From Streptomyces formicae (GTDB lineage Bacteria; Actinomycetota; Actinomycetes; Streptomycetales; Streptomycetaceae): 64,000 bases of DNA. The stretch lies in the NCBI RefSeq assembly GCF_022647665.1, contig NZ_CP071872.1:1302001-1366000 (forward strand), in the 5' to 3' direction. A program made the translations under genes and the position numbers. The notes under the pieces are model-generated. The model was not told the origin of the DNA, searched no databases, and worked only from the letters and a program-made list of their open reading frames with translations. Numbering within the stretch: position 1 is the first letter of the stretch; every line of letters begins with the position of its first letter. Positions 34,062-41,828 of the stretch are shown here, one piece after another.

Positions 34062-35807
34062 TCAGGACTCCGGCTGGGTCGCCGCCTTGGCGCGCGTGCG
34101 CCGGCGGCGGGGCTTGGCGGGCTCGTCCGCGACCGTCTCGACCGCCTCGACAGTCTCGGCGGGGCCGACAGTCTCCGCAGCCTTGGCGGCAACGGAGCGC
34201 GTGCGCCGGCGGCGCGGCTTGGCGGGCTCGTCCGCGGCCTCGACGATCTCGGCGGTCTGGACGGCGGGTGCGGCCTCAGCGGTCTCGACCGCCGCGCCCG
34301 CACCCGCGCGGGTGCGCCGGCGGCGCCGCGGCGTGCGGGGAGCCTCGTCGGCCTCCTCCACCGGCGTGACCGCAGCCGTCTCCACGGCCGCCGTCTCGTC
34401 CAGCGGCGTCCCGCCGCGCGTACGGCGACGCTGGCGCGGCGTACGCGTACGCACCGGGCGCTCAGCCTGCTCAAGGGGCTTCGTACGCGACGCGGAACGC
34501 GCCCCGCGGCCGCCCGTCTCGCCGAGGTCCTCCACCTCCTCCGCGTCCAGACCGGCGCGCGTGCGCTCGGCACGGGGCAGGACGCCCTTCGTGCCGGCCG
34601 GGATGCCGAGCTCCTCGAAGAGGTGCTCGGACGTGGAGTACGTCTCGACCGGGTCGTTGAAGTCCAGGTCCAGCGCCTTGTTGATCAGCTGCCAGCGCGG
34701 GATGTCGTCCCAGTCGACCAGCGTGACGGCCGTACCCGTCGCGCCCGCGCGGCCGGTGCGGCCGATGCGGTGCAGGTACGTTTTCTCGTCCTCCGGCGAC
34801 TGGTAGTTGATGACGTGCGTGACGCCCTCGACGTCGATGCCGCGCGCGGCGACGTCGGTGCAGACCAGCACGTCGACCTTGCCGTTGCGGAACGCGCGCA
34901 GCGCCTGCTCGCGCGCGCCCTGGCCCAGGTCGCCGTGGACCGCGCCGGAGGCGAAGCCGCGCCGGGCGAGCTGCTCGGCGATGTCCGCGGCCGTGCGCTT
35001 AGTGCGGCAGAAGATCATCGCGAGCCCGCGGCCCTCGGCCTGCAGGATGCGGGAGACCATCTCGGGCTTGTCCATCGAGTGGGCCCGGTAGACGCGCTGT
35101 GTGATGTTCGCGACGGTCGCGCCCTGGTCGTCCGGCGAGGTCGCGCGGATGTGCGTGGGCTGCGACATATAGCGACGGGCGAGGCCGATGACCGCACCCG
35201 GCATGGTCGCCGAGAACAGCATGGTCTGGCGCTTGGCCGGCAGCAGCTGGATGATCTTCTCGACGTCGGGCAGGAAGCCCAGGTCGAGCATCTCGTCGGC
35301 CTCGTCGAGGACGAGCGCCTTGACGTGCGACAGGTTCAGCTTCTTCTGGCCGGCCAGGTCGAGCAGGCGCCCGGGGGTGCCGACGACGACGTCGACGCCC
35401 TTCTTCAGGGCCTCGACCTGCGGCTCGTACGCACGGCCGCCGTAGATCGCGAGCACGCGGACGTTACGCACCTTGCCCGCGGTCAGCAGGTCGTTGGTGA
35501 CCTGCGTGCACAGCTCGCGGGTGGGGACGACGACCAGCGCCTGCGGGGTGTCGGTCAGCTGCTCGGGCTTGGCCCGGCCCGCCTCGACGTCGACGGGGAC
35601 GGTGACGCGCTCCAGCAGCGGAAGGCCGAAACCGAGGGTCTTGCCCGTGCCGGTCTTGGCCTGGCCGATGACATCCGTGCCGGAGAGGGCGACGGGGAGG
35701 GTCATTTCCTGGATGGGGAAGGGAGACGTGATGCCGACGGCCTCGAGGGCTTCGGCGGTCTCGGGAAGGATCCCGAGGTCTCGGAAAGTCTTGATCTGCG
35801 TAGTCAG
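34062..35807 (-). CDS. DEAD-box RNA helicase (RhlE-like)
   Basis: The protein has the Q motif (TFRDLGILPE...PFPIQE), Walker A AKTGTGKT, PTRELC, VLDEADEML, FSATMPG, a CTDVAARGID motif and HRIGRTGR. A C-terminal Arg-rich tail (about 430-581) follows with repeated EPAKPRRRRTR blocks for RNA binding. The best start is the CTG at 35807: AGAAGAGG lies seven bases upstream and no ATG, GTG or TTG occurs between it and the Q motif. GTG 35864 is the nearest conventional start but has no ribosome-binding site and lies before that Shine-Dalgarno. The orthologue Rv3211 is the first gene of the mycobacterial syntenic block. Confidence 0.9.
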   Translation of the reverse strand: MTTQIKTFRDLGILPETAEALEAVGITSPFPIQEMTLPVALSGTDVIGQAKTGTGKTLGFGLPLLERVTVPVDVEAGRAKPEQLTDTPQALVVVPTRELCTQVTNDLLTAGKVRNVRVLAIYGGRAYEPQVEALKKGVDVVVGTPGRLLDLAGQKKLNLSHVKALVLDEADEMLDLGFLPDVEKIIQLLPAKRQTMLFSATMPGAVIGLARRYMSQPTHIRATSPDDQGATVANITQRVYRAHSMDKPEMVSRILQAEGRGLAMIFCRTKRTAADIAEQLARRGFASGAVHGDLGQGAREQALRAFRNGKVDVLVCTDVAARGIDVEGVTHVINYQSPEDEKTYLHRIGRTGRAGATGTAVTLVDWDDIPRWQLINKALDLDFNDPVETYSTSEHLFEELGIPAGTKGVLPRAERTRAGLDAEEVEDLGETGGRGARSASRTKPLEQAERPVRTRTPRQRRRTRGGTPLDETAAVETAAVTPVEEADEAPRTPRRRRRTRAGAGAAVETAEAAPAVQTAEIVEAADEPAKPRRRRTRSVAAKAAETVGPAETVEAVETVADEPAKPRRRRTRAKAATQPES

Positions 35808-36167
35808 GGTGTTGCCTCTTCTGTGAGACGCGGCGCGAGGCGAACGCTGGGGGTCGTACCGCACCTTTGGTACTGGTGGCCGACCGTGGATTGGCCGGAA
35901 GGCGCGGGACCACTGCCGTCGCTCGAGCGCTCGTGCCGCTGAGGGCCCCTCGTGTGGCGAAATGCGCCATGAGGGCTGTCGGGTCGGAGCCGATCGGGCC
36001 ACCGACCGGGCATCCTCATTCATATGGCCCGCCAAAATATTCGGCAGACCCAATACCACTGTACCCCGGAATCGCGCAGGTGCGTCGGGCGAATTCCTGG
36101 GAGCCGTGTCGTGGCAGGTGCTGACCAGGCCCTTCCGAGGCCGGGAGGGCGGGCTATTGTGCGCTTC
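35808..36167. promoter_or_regulatory. 360-bp divergent region between helicase and ferritin-like gene
   Basis: This region contains the leader of the helicase gene and the promoters of both divergent genes. A relatively AT-rich core (about 36015-36065, with CATATG and AATATT) is the likely promoter zone. I see no further gene; the open frame entering from 36024 is an upstream extension of the ferritin-like gene. Confidence 0.4.
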
Positions 36168-36941
36168 ATGGAGACGTCTGACAACGCCAACGCCCACGCT
36201 CACGCCACCTCGCCGGCGCCCGCGGCCGACGCCGCCGGGGAGCTCACCGGCATCGCCGCCCAGGACTGGGCAGCGGCCTCCGCCGACCCGCAGTACCGCG
36301 CCGCGGTCGTGGATCTGCTGGGCGCGCTCGCCTACGGAGAGCTGGCGGCCTTCGAGCGGCTTGCCGAGGACGCGAAGCTGGCGCCGACGCTGGCGGACAA
36401 GGCGGAGCTGGCGAAGATGGCCTCCGCCGAGTTCCACCACTTCGAGCAGTTGCGGAACCGGCTGACCGCGATCGAGACCGAGCCGACGAAGGCGATGGAG
36501 CCGTTCGCGGCGGCGCTGGACGACTTCCACCGCCAGACCGCCCCGTCCGACTGGCTGGAGGGCCTGGTCAAGGCGTACGTCGGCGACTCGATCGCCAGCG
36601 ACTTCTACCGCGAGGTCGCGGTACGGCTGGACTCCGACACCCGCAAGCTCGTGCTGGCCGTGCTCGACGACACGGGGCACGGCAATTTCGCGGTCGAGAA
36701 GGTGCGTGCGGCGATCGAGGCGGACCCGCGGGTCGGCGGCCGGCTCGCGCTGTGGGCGCGCCGGCTGATGGGCGAGGCGCTGTCGCAGGCGCAGCGGGTC
36801 GTCGCGGAGCGGGACGCCCTGTCGACGATGCTCGTGGGCGGGGTCGCCGACGGCTTCGACCTGGCGGCCGTGGGCGAGATGTTCACCCGCATCACGAAGG
36901 CGCACACCAAGCGGATGGCCGCGCTGGGTCTCGCGGCCTGA
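36168..36941 (+). CDS. Ferritin-like protein (MiaE-like, tRNA-hydroxylase family)
   Basis: The start is taken at ATG 36168 (METSDNANAHAHAT); GTG 36159, nine bases after GGAGGG, is a real alternative. The 257-residue helical protein has ferritin-like di-iron motifs: GALAYGELAAFERLAEDAK, KMASAEFHHFEQLRNRL (ExxH), DFYREVA and DDTGHGNFAVEKVR. It matches the actinobacterial family related to the MiaE tRNA hydroxylase (Rv3210c-like). An oxidative role with a di-iron centre is likely, the substrate uncertain. It lies next to the helicase in mycobacteria too. Confidence 0.82.
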   Translation: METSDNANAHAHATSPAPAADAAGELTGIAAQDWAAASADPQYRAAVVDLLGALAYGELAAFERLAEDAKLAPTLADKAELAKMASAEFHHFEQLRNRLTAIETEPTKAMEPFAAALDDFHRQTAPSDWLEGLVKAYVGDSIASDFYREVAVRLDSDTRKLVLAVLDDTGHGNFAVEKVRAAIEADPRVGGRLALWARRLMGEALSQAQRVVAERDALSTMLVGGVADGFDLAAVGEMFTRITKAHTKRMAALGLAA

Positions 36942-36963
36942 ATCCTGCGGTGGGGGGCCCGCG

Positions 36964-37236
36964 TCAGGCCGCGGCTGATCGCCGCAGCCGGCGGGCTTCC
37001 GGGCGGATCAGCAGCGACAGCGTGACGCCGCCGACGAACAGCGCCCCGAGCAGGGTGCCGAGGAGGTGTCCGCTCCCGAGCGCCGTGTGCGTCAGGTACG
37101 CCCCGAAGAGCGCGCCGAGCGTCCCCGTCCCGTAGACCACGCGGGGGGCCGGAAGCCGGTCCGGAAGCCGTCGTACGGCTGCCCAGGAGAGAGCGATTCC
37201 GAGCAGGGCGGAGCCGAGCGCTTCCAGGATCACCAC
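36964..37236 (-). CDS. Small integral membrane protein, 90 residues
   Basis: GTG 37236 follows GAGGTGATCC. The protein has three hydrophobic segments (about 5-22, 35-52 and 58-78) and a basic C-terminus (RPEARRLRRSAAA), which suggests a cytoplasmic end. I do not recognise the family. It converges on the ferritin-like gene with a gap of 22 bases. The hairpin at 37356-37399 separates it from DUF3107 upstream. Confidence 0.65.
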   Translation of the reverse strand: MVILEALGSALLGIALSWAAVRRLPDRLPAPRVVYGTGTLGALFGAYLTHTALGSGHLLGTLLGALFVGGVTLSLLIRPEARRLRRSAAA

Positions 37237-37355
37237 GGATCACCTCATGGACGCCGTGCGGGCATATCGGGTCGTAGCCCGTCCTACCCGGACCCGCCGG
37301 AACGCAACCCTCCTGGGCACCCGGCCGGCGGGCGGCTCCGGAGGGCCGGGCGGGT

Positions 37356-37399
37356 ACGCGAAGGGCCCGGCGGAATCACTTCCGCCGGGCCCTTCGCGT
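37356..37399. terminator. Perfect 20-bp terminator downstream of DUF3107
   Basis: Arms 37356-37375 and 37380-37399 pair perfectly around a TCAC loop. It lies about 90 bases past the DUF3107 stop and upstream of the small membrane protein gene. Confidence 0.88.
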
Positions 37400-37435
37400 G
37401 AAGAGGGGGTCTCCAGGTCCTGAAGCCCAGGCCCC

Positions 37436-37491
37436 GGAGCCCGGGTCCCGCGGCTCAGGTCCTGGAGCCCGGGTCCCGCTGCTCAGGTCCT
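37436..37491. repeat. Two adjacent 28-bp direct repeats at the end of DUF3107
   Basis: Positions 37436-37463 and 37464-37491 differ at a single base. A partial third copy precedes them (about 37411-37435). The last two bases overlap the DUF3107 stop codon, so the duplication lies exactly in the 3-prime UTR. Confidence 0.85.
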
Positions 37492-37717
37492 ACACCGCGC
37501 CGAAGCCGACGCGGCGCGTGGCCGGCTCGCCGATTTCGACGTACGCGACCCGGTCGGCCGGTACCAGCACCCTGCGGCCCTTGTCGTCCGACAGGCTGAG
37601 CAGCTGCGCCTTGCCGGCGAGCGCGTCGGCCACGGCCTGCTCGACCTCCTCGGCGGTCTGGCCGCTCTCCAGAACAATCTCCCGGGGCGCGTGCTGCACG
37701 CCGATCTTGACCTCCAC
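37490..37717 (-). CDS. DUF3107 protein, 75 residues
   Basis: GTG 37717 follows GGAGGG by nine bases and gives VEVKIGVQHAPREIVLESGQTAEEVEQAVADAL. The beta-alpha-beta layout with the C-terminal LVPADRVAYVEIGEPATRRVGFG is the whole DUF3107 domain, also found as Rv3208A next to the TetR gene Rv3208 in M. tuberculosis. Function is unknown, although I recall the mycobacterial protein as a small antigen. It is transcribed separately, or with the TetR gene 150 bp upstream. Confidence 0.9.
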   Translation of the reverse strand: MEVKIGVQHAPREIVLESGQTAEEVEQAVADALAGKAQLLSLSDDKGRRVLVPADRVAYVEIGEPATRRVGFGAV

Positions 37718-37870
37718 GGCTATGTCCCTCCGAACGGTCAGCGATGCGCGGTCAGCCGCGCCGTACGCAGCACACATTAGCCCGGTGAGGGGAGGCCGGT
37801 CGGCCCGGCCGTGCACGCCCGCAGCGAACAGCCGCGGCGGACGGCCGCAGCGGACGGCCGCCTCGGCCCG

Positions 37871-38524
37871 TCAGTGGCCTTCGCCGTGGCCCTCGGCCGA
37901 CTGCAGCGGGAAGCCGGCGATGCCCCGCCACGCCAGCGAGGTGAGGAGCTGCACCGCCTTGTCGCGCGGAATCCCGGACCCGCTGGACAGCCAGTAGCGG
38001 GCCACGACCTGGGCCACCCCGCCCAGGCCGACCGCGAGCAGCATGGACTCGTCCTTGGACAGTGCGGTGTCCTCGGCGATGACGTCCGAGATCGCCTCCG
38101 CGCACTGCAGGGCGACCCGCTCGACGCGCTCGCGCACCGCGGGCTCGTTCGTCAGGTCCGACTCGAAGACGAGCCGGAACGCGCCGCCCTCGTCCTCCAC
38201 GTACGCGAAGTACGCGTCCATGGTCGCCGCGACCCGCAGCTTGTTGTCCGTCGTCGACGCCAGCGCGCCCCGCACCGCCTGGAGCAGCGACTCGCAGTGC
38301 TGGTCGAGGAGGGCGAGATAGAGCTCCAGCTTCCCGGGGAAGTGCTGGTACAGCACCGGCTTGCTGACGCCGGCCCGCTCCGCGATGTCGTCCATGGCCG
38401 CGGAGTGGTAGCCCTGGGCGACGAATACTTCCTGGGCCGCGCCCAGCAGCTGGTTGCGTCGGGCACGGCGCGGCAGGCGCGTGCCTCGCGGGCGCGCCGC
38501 CTCTGTCTGCTCGATGGCTGTCAC
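37871..38524 (-). CDS. TetR-family transcriptional regulator
   Basis: GTG 38524 (MTAIEQTEAARPRGTRLPRRARRNQ) follows GGGAGG by a short spacing; upstream GTG codons (to 38569) are alternatives. The N-terminal helix-turn-helix is classic: LLGAAQEVFVAQGYHSAAMDDIAERAGVSKPVLYQHFPGKLELYLALL. The C-terminal ligand/dimer domain contains AYFAYVEDEGGAFRLVFESDLTNEP. The gene is orthologous in position to Rv3208. Its targets are not shown by the sequence; I see no clear palindrome near its own start. Confidence 0.9.
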   Translation of the reverse strand: MTAIEQTEAARPRGTRLPRRARRNQLLGAAQEVFVAQGYHSAAMDDIAERAGVSKPVLYQHFPGKLELYLALLDQHCESLLQAVRGALASTTDNKLRVAATMDAYFAYVEDEGGAFRLVFESDLTNEPAVRERVERVALQCAEAISDVIAEDTALSKDESMLLAVGLGGVAQVVARYWLSSGSGIPRDKAVQLLTSLAWRGIAGFPLQSAEGHGEGH

Positions 38525-38687
38525 GCCGCCTCCCACGTTCGATGTCACCAGCACAGTGTCCTGTGCCACAGCTTTCCGCCGCGTCCGCCATCGTACTTTT
38601 GGGTAACCATGGTGTGCGCGGTGCGAGCGCAGAATTTCACGTACCGGACGCGGGCGGTAGCCGGGGGCACCCCCCGAAACCGGCGAA

Positions 38688-38939
38688 TCAGCGGTAGTCG
38701 TCCTCGTCGAGCGTGACGACCCGCGCCTGCTCCGTGGCGTCCGCCTCGTTCGCGTCGCCCGTTTCGATGCCCGTCGGGCGTTCGTCCTTCTCCTGCTGCA
38801 GCTCTTTGTGCTGCTCGGCGGCGTCGGCCTGGGGAACTTCCTCGTCGAGGTCGTTCAGTTCGTCGAGCTCGTCGGCAGCGGTTGCCTGGCCCTGATCGTC
38901 CTCCGTGAAGGTTTCCGGGTCCGTCGGATCGACAGCCAT
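38688..38939 (-). CDS. Small acidic protein, 83 residues
   Basis: ATG 38939 follows GGAAAGGGAT. The chain is strongly acidic (DPETFTEDDQGQATAADELDELNDLDEEVPQAD) and lacks hydrophobic core, so it is probably intrinsically disordered. It ends with VVTLDEDDYR. It has no cysteine or signal peptide. I do not recognise a domain; conserved short acidic proteins at this locus seem typical of Streptomyces. It lies between the TetR gene and the divergent hydrolase. Confidence 0.72.
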   Translation of the reverse strand: MAVDPTDPETFTEDDQGQATAADELDELNDLDEEVPQADAAEQHKELQQEKDERPTGIETGDANEADATEQARVVTLDEDDYR

Positions 38940-39127
38940 CAGGATCCCTTTCCTGTTCCTGTGCGTCCGTGCAGCAGGGGACGGGGCGTGTGCCCTTGTC
39001 TTAAGAGCGTAGGAGTTCCACCTCTCGGACGCTATGCGTGAGCCGTCCCATAAGCCATGCGGTGTGCTGTGCGGTGTGTGACGGCGAACACAGGTTTCAG
39101 CGCGTGATCGTCTCGTAACATTGCCCC

Positions 39128-40090
39128 ATGTCTTCGACCGAGCTGCCGGAAACCCGCACCGCCGCCCCGGCTCCGCGGGTCCGTGGCGTACGGGTCGCGG
39201 AGGGCGAGGAGCTGCGCTCCGTCACGCTGCCGGGGTTGACGCTGACCGTGCGCGCCCGGCCCCCGGTCCGCACCGGACTGCCGCCCGCGCTGTTCGTCCA
39301 CGGTCTCGGCGGCTCGTCGCAGAACTGGACCGCGGTGATGCGGCTCCTCGAGGACCGGGTCGACGGAGAAGCCGTCGACCTGCCCGGCTTCGGGGACTCC
39401 CCGCCGCCCGACGACGGCAACTACTCGATCACGGGACACGCCCGGGCCGTCATCAGGATGCTCGACGCCGGCGGCCGCGCCCCCGTCCACCTCGTCGGGA
39501 ACTCGCTCGGCGGCGCCGTCTGCACGCGCGTGGCGGCCGTCCGCCCCGATCTGGTGCGCACCCTCACCCTGATCTCGCCCGCCCTGCCCGAGCTGCGCGT
39601 CCAGCGCTCCGTCTGGCCGACGGCGCTGCTGGGGCTGCCGGGGGTGGCCCGGCTGTTCAGCCGCATGACGAAGGACTGGACGGCGGAGATGCGGGTCCGG
39701 GGCGTGGTGGCGCTCTGCTATGGAGATCCCGGCATGGTCTCCGAGGAGGGCCTCCGCGACGCCGTCGAGGAGATGGAGCGCCGGCTGGAGCTCCCCTACT
39801 TCTGGGACGCGATGGCCCGTACCTCCCGCGGCATCGTCGACGCCTACACGCTGGGCGGGCAGCACGGGCTGTGGCGGCAGGCGGAGCGCGTCCTCGCGCC
39901 GACCCTGCTGGTGTACGGCTGCCGGGACCAGCTCGTCTCGTACCGGATGGCGCGCAGAGCCGCACAGGCGTTCCGGGACTCAAGACTTCTGACCCTGCCG
40001 GACGCCGGGCACGTCGCCATGATGGAGTATCCCGAGACGGTCGCCCAGGCCGTACGGGAACTACTCGACGACGACAGCGGTAGGAGCTGA
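39128..40090 (+). CDS. Alpha/beta-fold hydrolase
   Basis: The 320-residue protein has LFVHGLGGSSQNWTAVM (oxyanion region), nucleophile Ser in LVGNSLGGAVC, a late Asp in YGCRDQLVS and His in DAGHVAMMEYP, the ordinary order of an alpha/beta hydrolase. It lacks a signal peptide. The gap to the DUF3152 gene is eight bases, so the two form an operon; a hydrolase and a DUF3152 gene next to each other recur in actinobacteria. Substrate unknown. Confidence 0.87.
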   Translation: MSSTELPETRTAAPAPRVRGVRVAEGEELRSVTLPGLTLTVRARPPVRTGLPPALFVHGLGGSSQNWTAVMRLLEDRVDGEAVDLPGFGDSPPPDDGNYSITGHARAVIRMLDAGGRAPVHLVGNSLGGAVCTRVAAVRPDLVRTLTLISPALPELRVQRSVWPTALLGLPGVARLFSRMTKDWTAEMRVRGVVALCYGDPGMVSEEGLRDAVEEMERRLELPYFWDAMARTSRGIVDAYTLGGQHGLWRQAERVLAPTLLVYGCRDQLVSYRMARRAAQAFRDSRLLTLPDAGHVAMMEYPETVAQAVRELLDDDSGRS

Positions 40091-40098
40091 TCCGGGGC

Positions 40099-41439
40099 GT
40101 GGGACGACACAGCCGCAAAGGCCCCGCACCCAAGGCCGCCGACCACAGCAACGCCAGTACGACGACGACCGTGAACGCGCCCACGGGCGGCGGCCGGCGC
40201 AAGCGGCCCGCCGACGCCGAGCAGCACACGGGCGCGGAGGGCTACGGGACACAGCCGCACGGCACACCGGCCTACGGCACGCCCCTGTACGGGACTCCGG
40301 CGTACGGCACCCCCGCCCACGGCGTTCCGCAGGTGCGCGGCGGCCACCCCGAGCAGCACGAGCCGGGCGGAGGCTGGGGCAGGCCGGGGCCGGGGTACGG
40401 CGGCCCGCGCGGGCAGACCACGGCCACGACCGGCCAGATCCCGGTCGTGCCCTCGCCCGCGTCGGCGCGGCAGGCTCCGCCGGTCGGCGCCGGAGCCCGG
40501 ATCCCGGGCCCGCGGCGCGAGTTCGTCGAGGCGTTCGACGCCGCCGAGGACCAGCGGGAGCAGGGCGCACAGCAGGCAAGGGGCACGGACGCCGGGCCGT
40601 CCGACGACCCCGCCGCCGCGGCCAAGCCCTCCAGGGGCCGCACGTTCACCGGGATCGCGGCCGCCGCCGTCACCACCGTCCTCGCCGTCGTCGTCGCGGG
40701 ACAGGTCACCGGCGCCGGCCCCGACACGATCGCCACCCAGACCGCCGACGGGACCGAGCGGAGCACCGAGGGCGACACCTCACGCTCGGAGCAGCGGCCC
40801 GCCCCGCCGCAGGCGCCGGCCGCCCCGGCGGCGCCGCCCACGTACGCGCAGCTGATGAGCCGGCAGTTCCCGCTCGACCCGGAGCTGGGCGGCTCGGGGA
40901 AGTTCGAGGCCGTGCCGGGCTTCGACAAGGCTCCGGGCAAGGGGCGGAAGATCCGCTACCGGGTCGATGTCGAGAAGGAGCTCGGGCTGGACGGGAAGCT
41001 GTTCGCGGAGGCCGTCCAGAAGACCCTCAACGACGACCGGAGCTGGGCGCACGGCGGCGCCATGACCTTCGAGCGCATCTCGTCCGGCGAACCGGAGTTC
41101 GTCATCACGCTGGCGAGCCCGGGGACCACGGCGACCTGGTGCGCCAAGTCCGGGCTGGACACCACCGTCGACAACGTCTCCTGCGACTCCGCCTCCACCG
41201 ACCGCGTGATGATCAACGCGTTCCGCTGGGCGCGGGGCTCCGAGACGTACGGCGCCAAGGCGATGCTCACCTACCGTCAGATGCTCATCAACCACGAGGT
41301 CGGGCACCGTCTCGGGCACAGCCACGTGACGTGCAGGACGCCCGGCGCCCTCGCCCCGGTCATGCAGCAGCAGACCAAGTCGCTCGACATCGACGGAATC
41401 AGGTGCCGCCCCAACCCGTGGGTGTTTCCCGGCAGTTGA
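40099..41439 (+). CDS. DUF3152 membrane protein with metzincin-type zinc motif
   Basis: GTG 40099 gives 446 residues. The cytoplasmic N-terminus is disordered, with a run of GTPxYGTP-like repeats. One transmembrane helix follows (about 184-205, TFTGIAAAAVTTVLAVVVAGQV), then a Pro/Ala linker and the extracellular DUF3152 domain. That domain includes INHEVGHRLGHSH, in which His399, Glu400, His403, Gly406 and His409 match HExxHxxGxxH exactly, the zinc site of metzincin peptidases. The mycobacterial orthologue is Rv3207c. Proteolytic activity is a prediction, not shown. It ends before the ABC-transporter leader region. Confidence 0.87.
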   Translation: MGRHSRKGPAPKAADHSNASTTTTVNAPTGGGRRKRPADAEQHTGAEGYGTQPHGTPAYGTPLYGTPAYGTPAHGVPQVRGGHPEQHEPGGGWGRPGPGYGGPRGQTTATTGQIPVVPSPASARQAPPVGAGARIPGPRREFVEAFDAAEDQREQGAQQARGTDAGPSDDPAAAAKPSRGRTFTGIAAAAVTTVLAVVVAGQVTGAGPDTIATQTADGTERSTEGDTSRSEQRPAPPQAPAAPAAPPTYAQLMSRQFPLDPELGGSGKFEAVPGFDKAPGKGRKIRYRVDVEKELGLDGKLFAEAVQKTLNDDRSWAHGGAMTFERISSGEPEFVITLASPGTTATWCAKSGLDTTVDNVSCDSASTDRVMINAFRWARGSETYGAKAMLTYRQMLINHEVGHRLGHSHVTCRTPGALAPVMQQQTKSLDIDGIRCRPNPWVFPGS

Positions 41440-41500
41440 GCTGCGCGTTTCCCTCTCGTTCCGGAATCCGGGACGGCCGTCTCAGAAATCGCGTCGCGCG

Positions 41501-41529
41501 TTGACATCGGGCGAGCGGTCGATCATATT
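41501..41529 (+). promoter_or_regulatory. Strong promoter driving leaderless upstream ORF
   Basis: TTGACA at 41501-41506 and CATATT at 41524-41529 are 17 bases apart. Transcription would start at about 41535-41537, at the ATG of the 31-codon ORF, so that ORF would be translated without a leader. This is the only clear promoter before the ABC-transporter operon. Confidence 0.6.
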
Positions 41530-41536
41530 TCTCGGC

Positions 41537-41632
41537 ATGTCACGCCGTCCCGTCACCCTCGGCAGCGCCGCCATCGAGCTGGCGCTCATCGGTGTGACCG
41601 GGCACACGGTGTCCGACGTTCTCTGTCGCTGA
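41537..41632 (+). CDS. Leaderless 31-residue upstream ORF (putative leader peptide)
   Basis: The frame runs from ATG 41537 to TGA 41632 and encodes MSRRPVTLGSAAIELALIGV followed by TGHTVSDVLCR. It begins at or within two bases of the predicted transcription start. Its basic start and Cys-Arg end resemble the short Streptomyces leader peptides placed ahead of sulfur-compound transport genes, which often end with a Cys. About 200 bases separate it from the solute-binding protein gene. A regulatory role by attenuation or leader translation is inference. It is too short for ordinary gene prediction. Confidence 0.5.
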   Translation: MSRRPVTLGSAAIELALIGVTGHTVSDVLCR

Positions 41633-41828
41633 CGCCTGCCCGAGCGCGCGTCGGCCCTTTCACTTTCACCGCCGCGATGTCGCGCCCGGGGCTCCCTTCC
41701 GCTCGCAGGCGCGGCGTGCCGTTGTGCTCATCACCTTCCCCGGCCCTCGCCGTGCCGCCCGAGCGGGATTCCTCGCTGTTCCCTCGTCATTCCGCTCATT
41801 CCGCAGTACACCGAGAGGTCATCTTCCG
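41633..41828 (+). promoter_or_regulatory. 196-bp untranslated leader of the ABC-transporter operon
   Basis: This is the interval between the upstream ORF and the solute-binding protein gene. It contains pyrimidine-rich stretches (for example 41656-41700) and no gene with a ribosome-binding site. I do not recognise a known riboswitch consensus. GAGAGG at 41813-41818 is the ribosome-binding site of the next gene. Confidence 0.45.

Noticed and set aside
36024..36167. 48-codon N-terminal extension of the ferritin-like protein
   Set aside because: The extension is Cys/Arg/His-rich, unlike the family, and has no ribosome-binding site; starts at 36159 or 36168 fit better.
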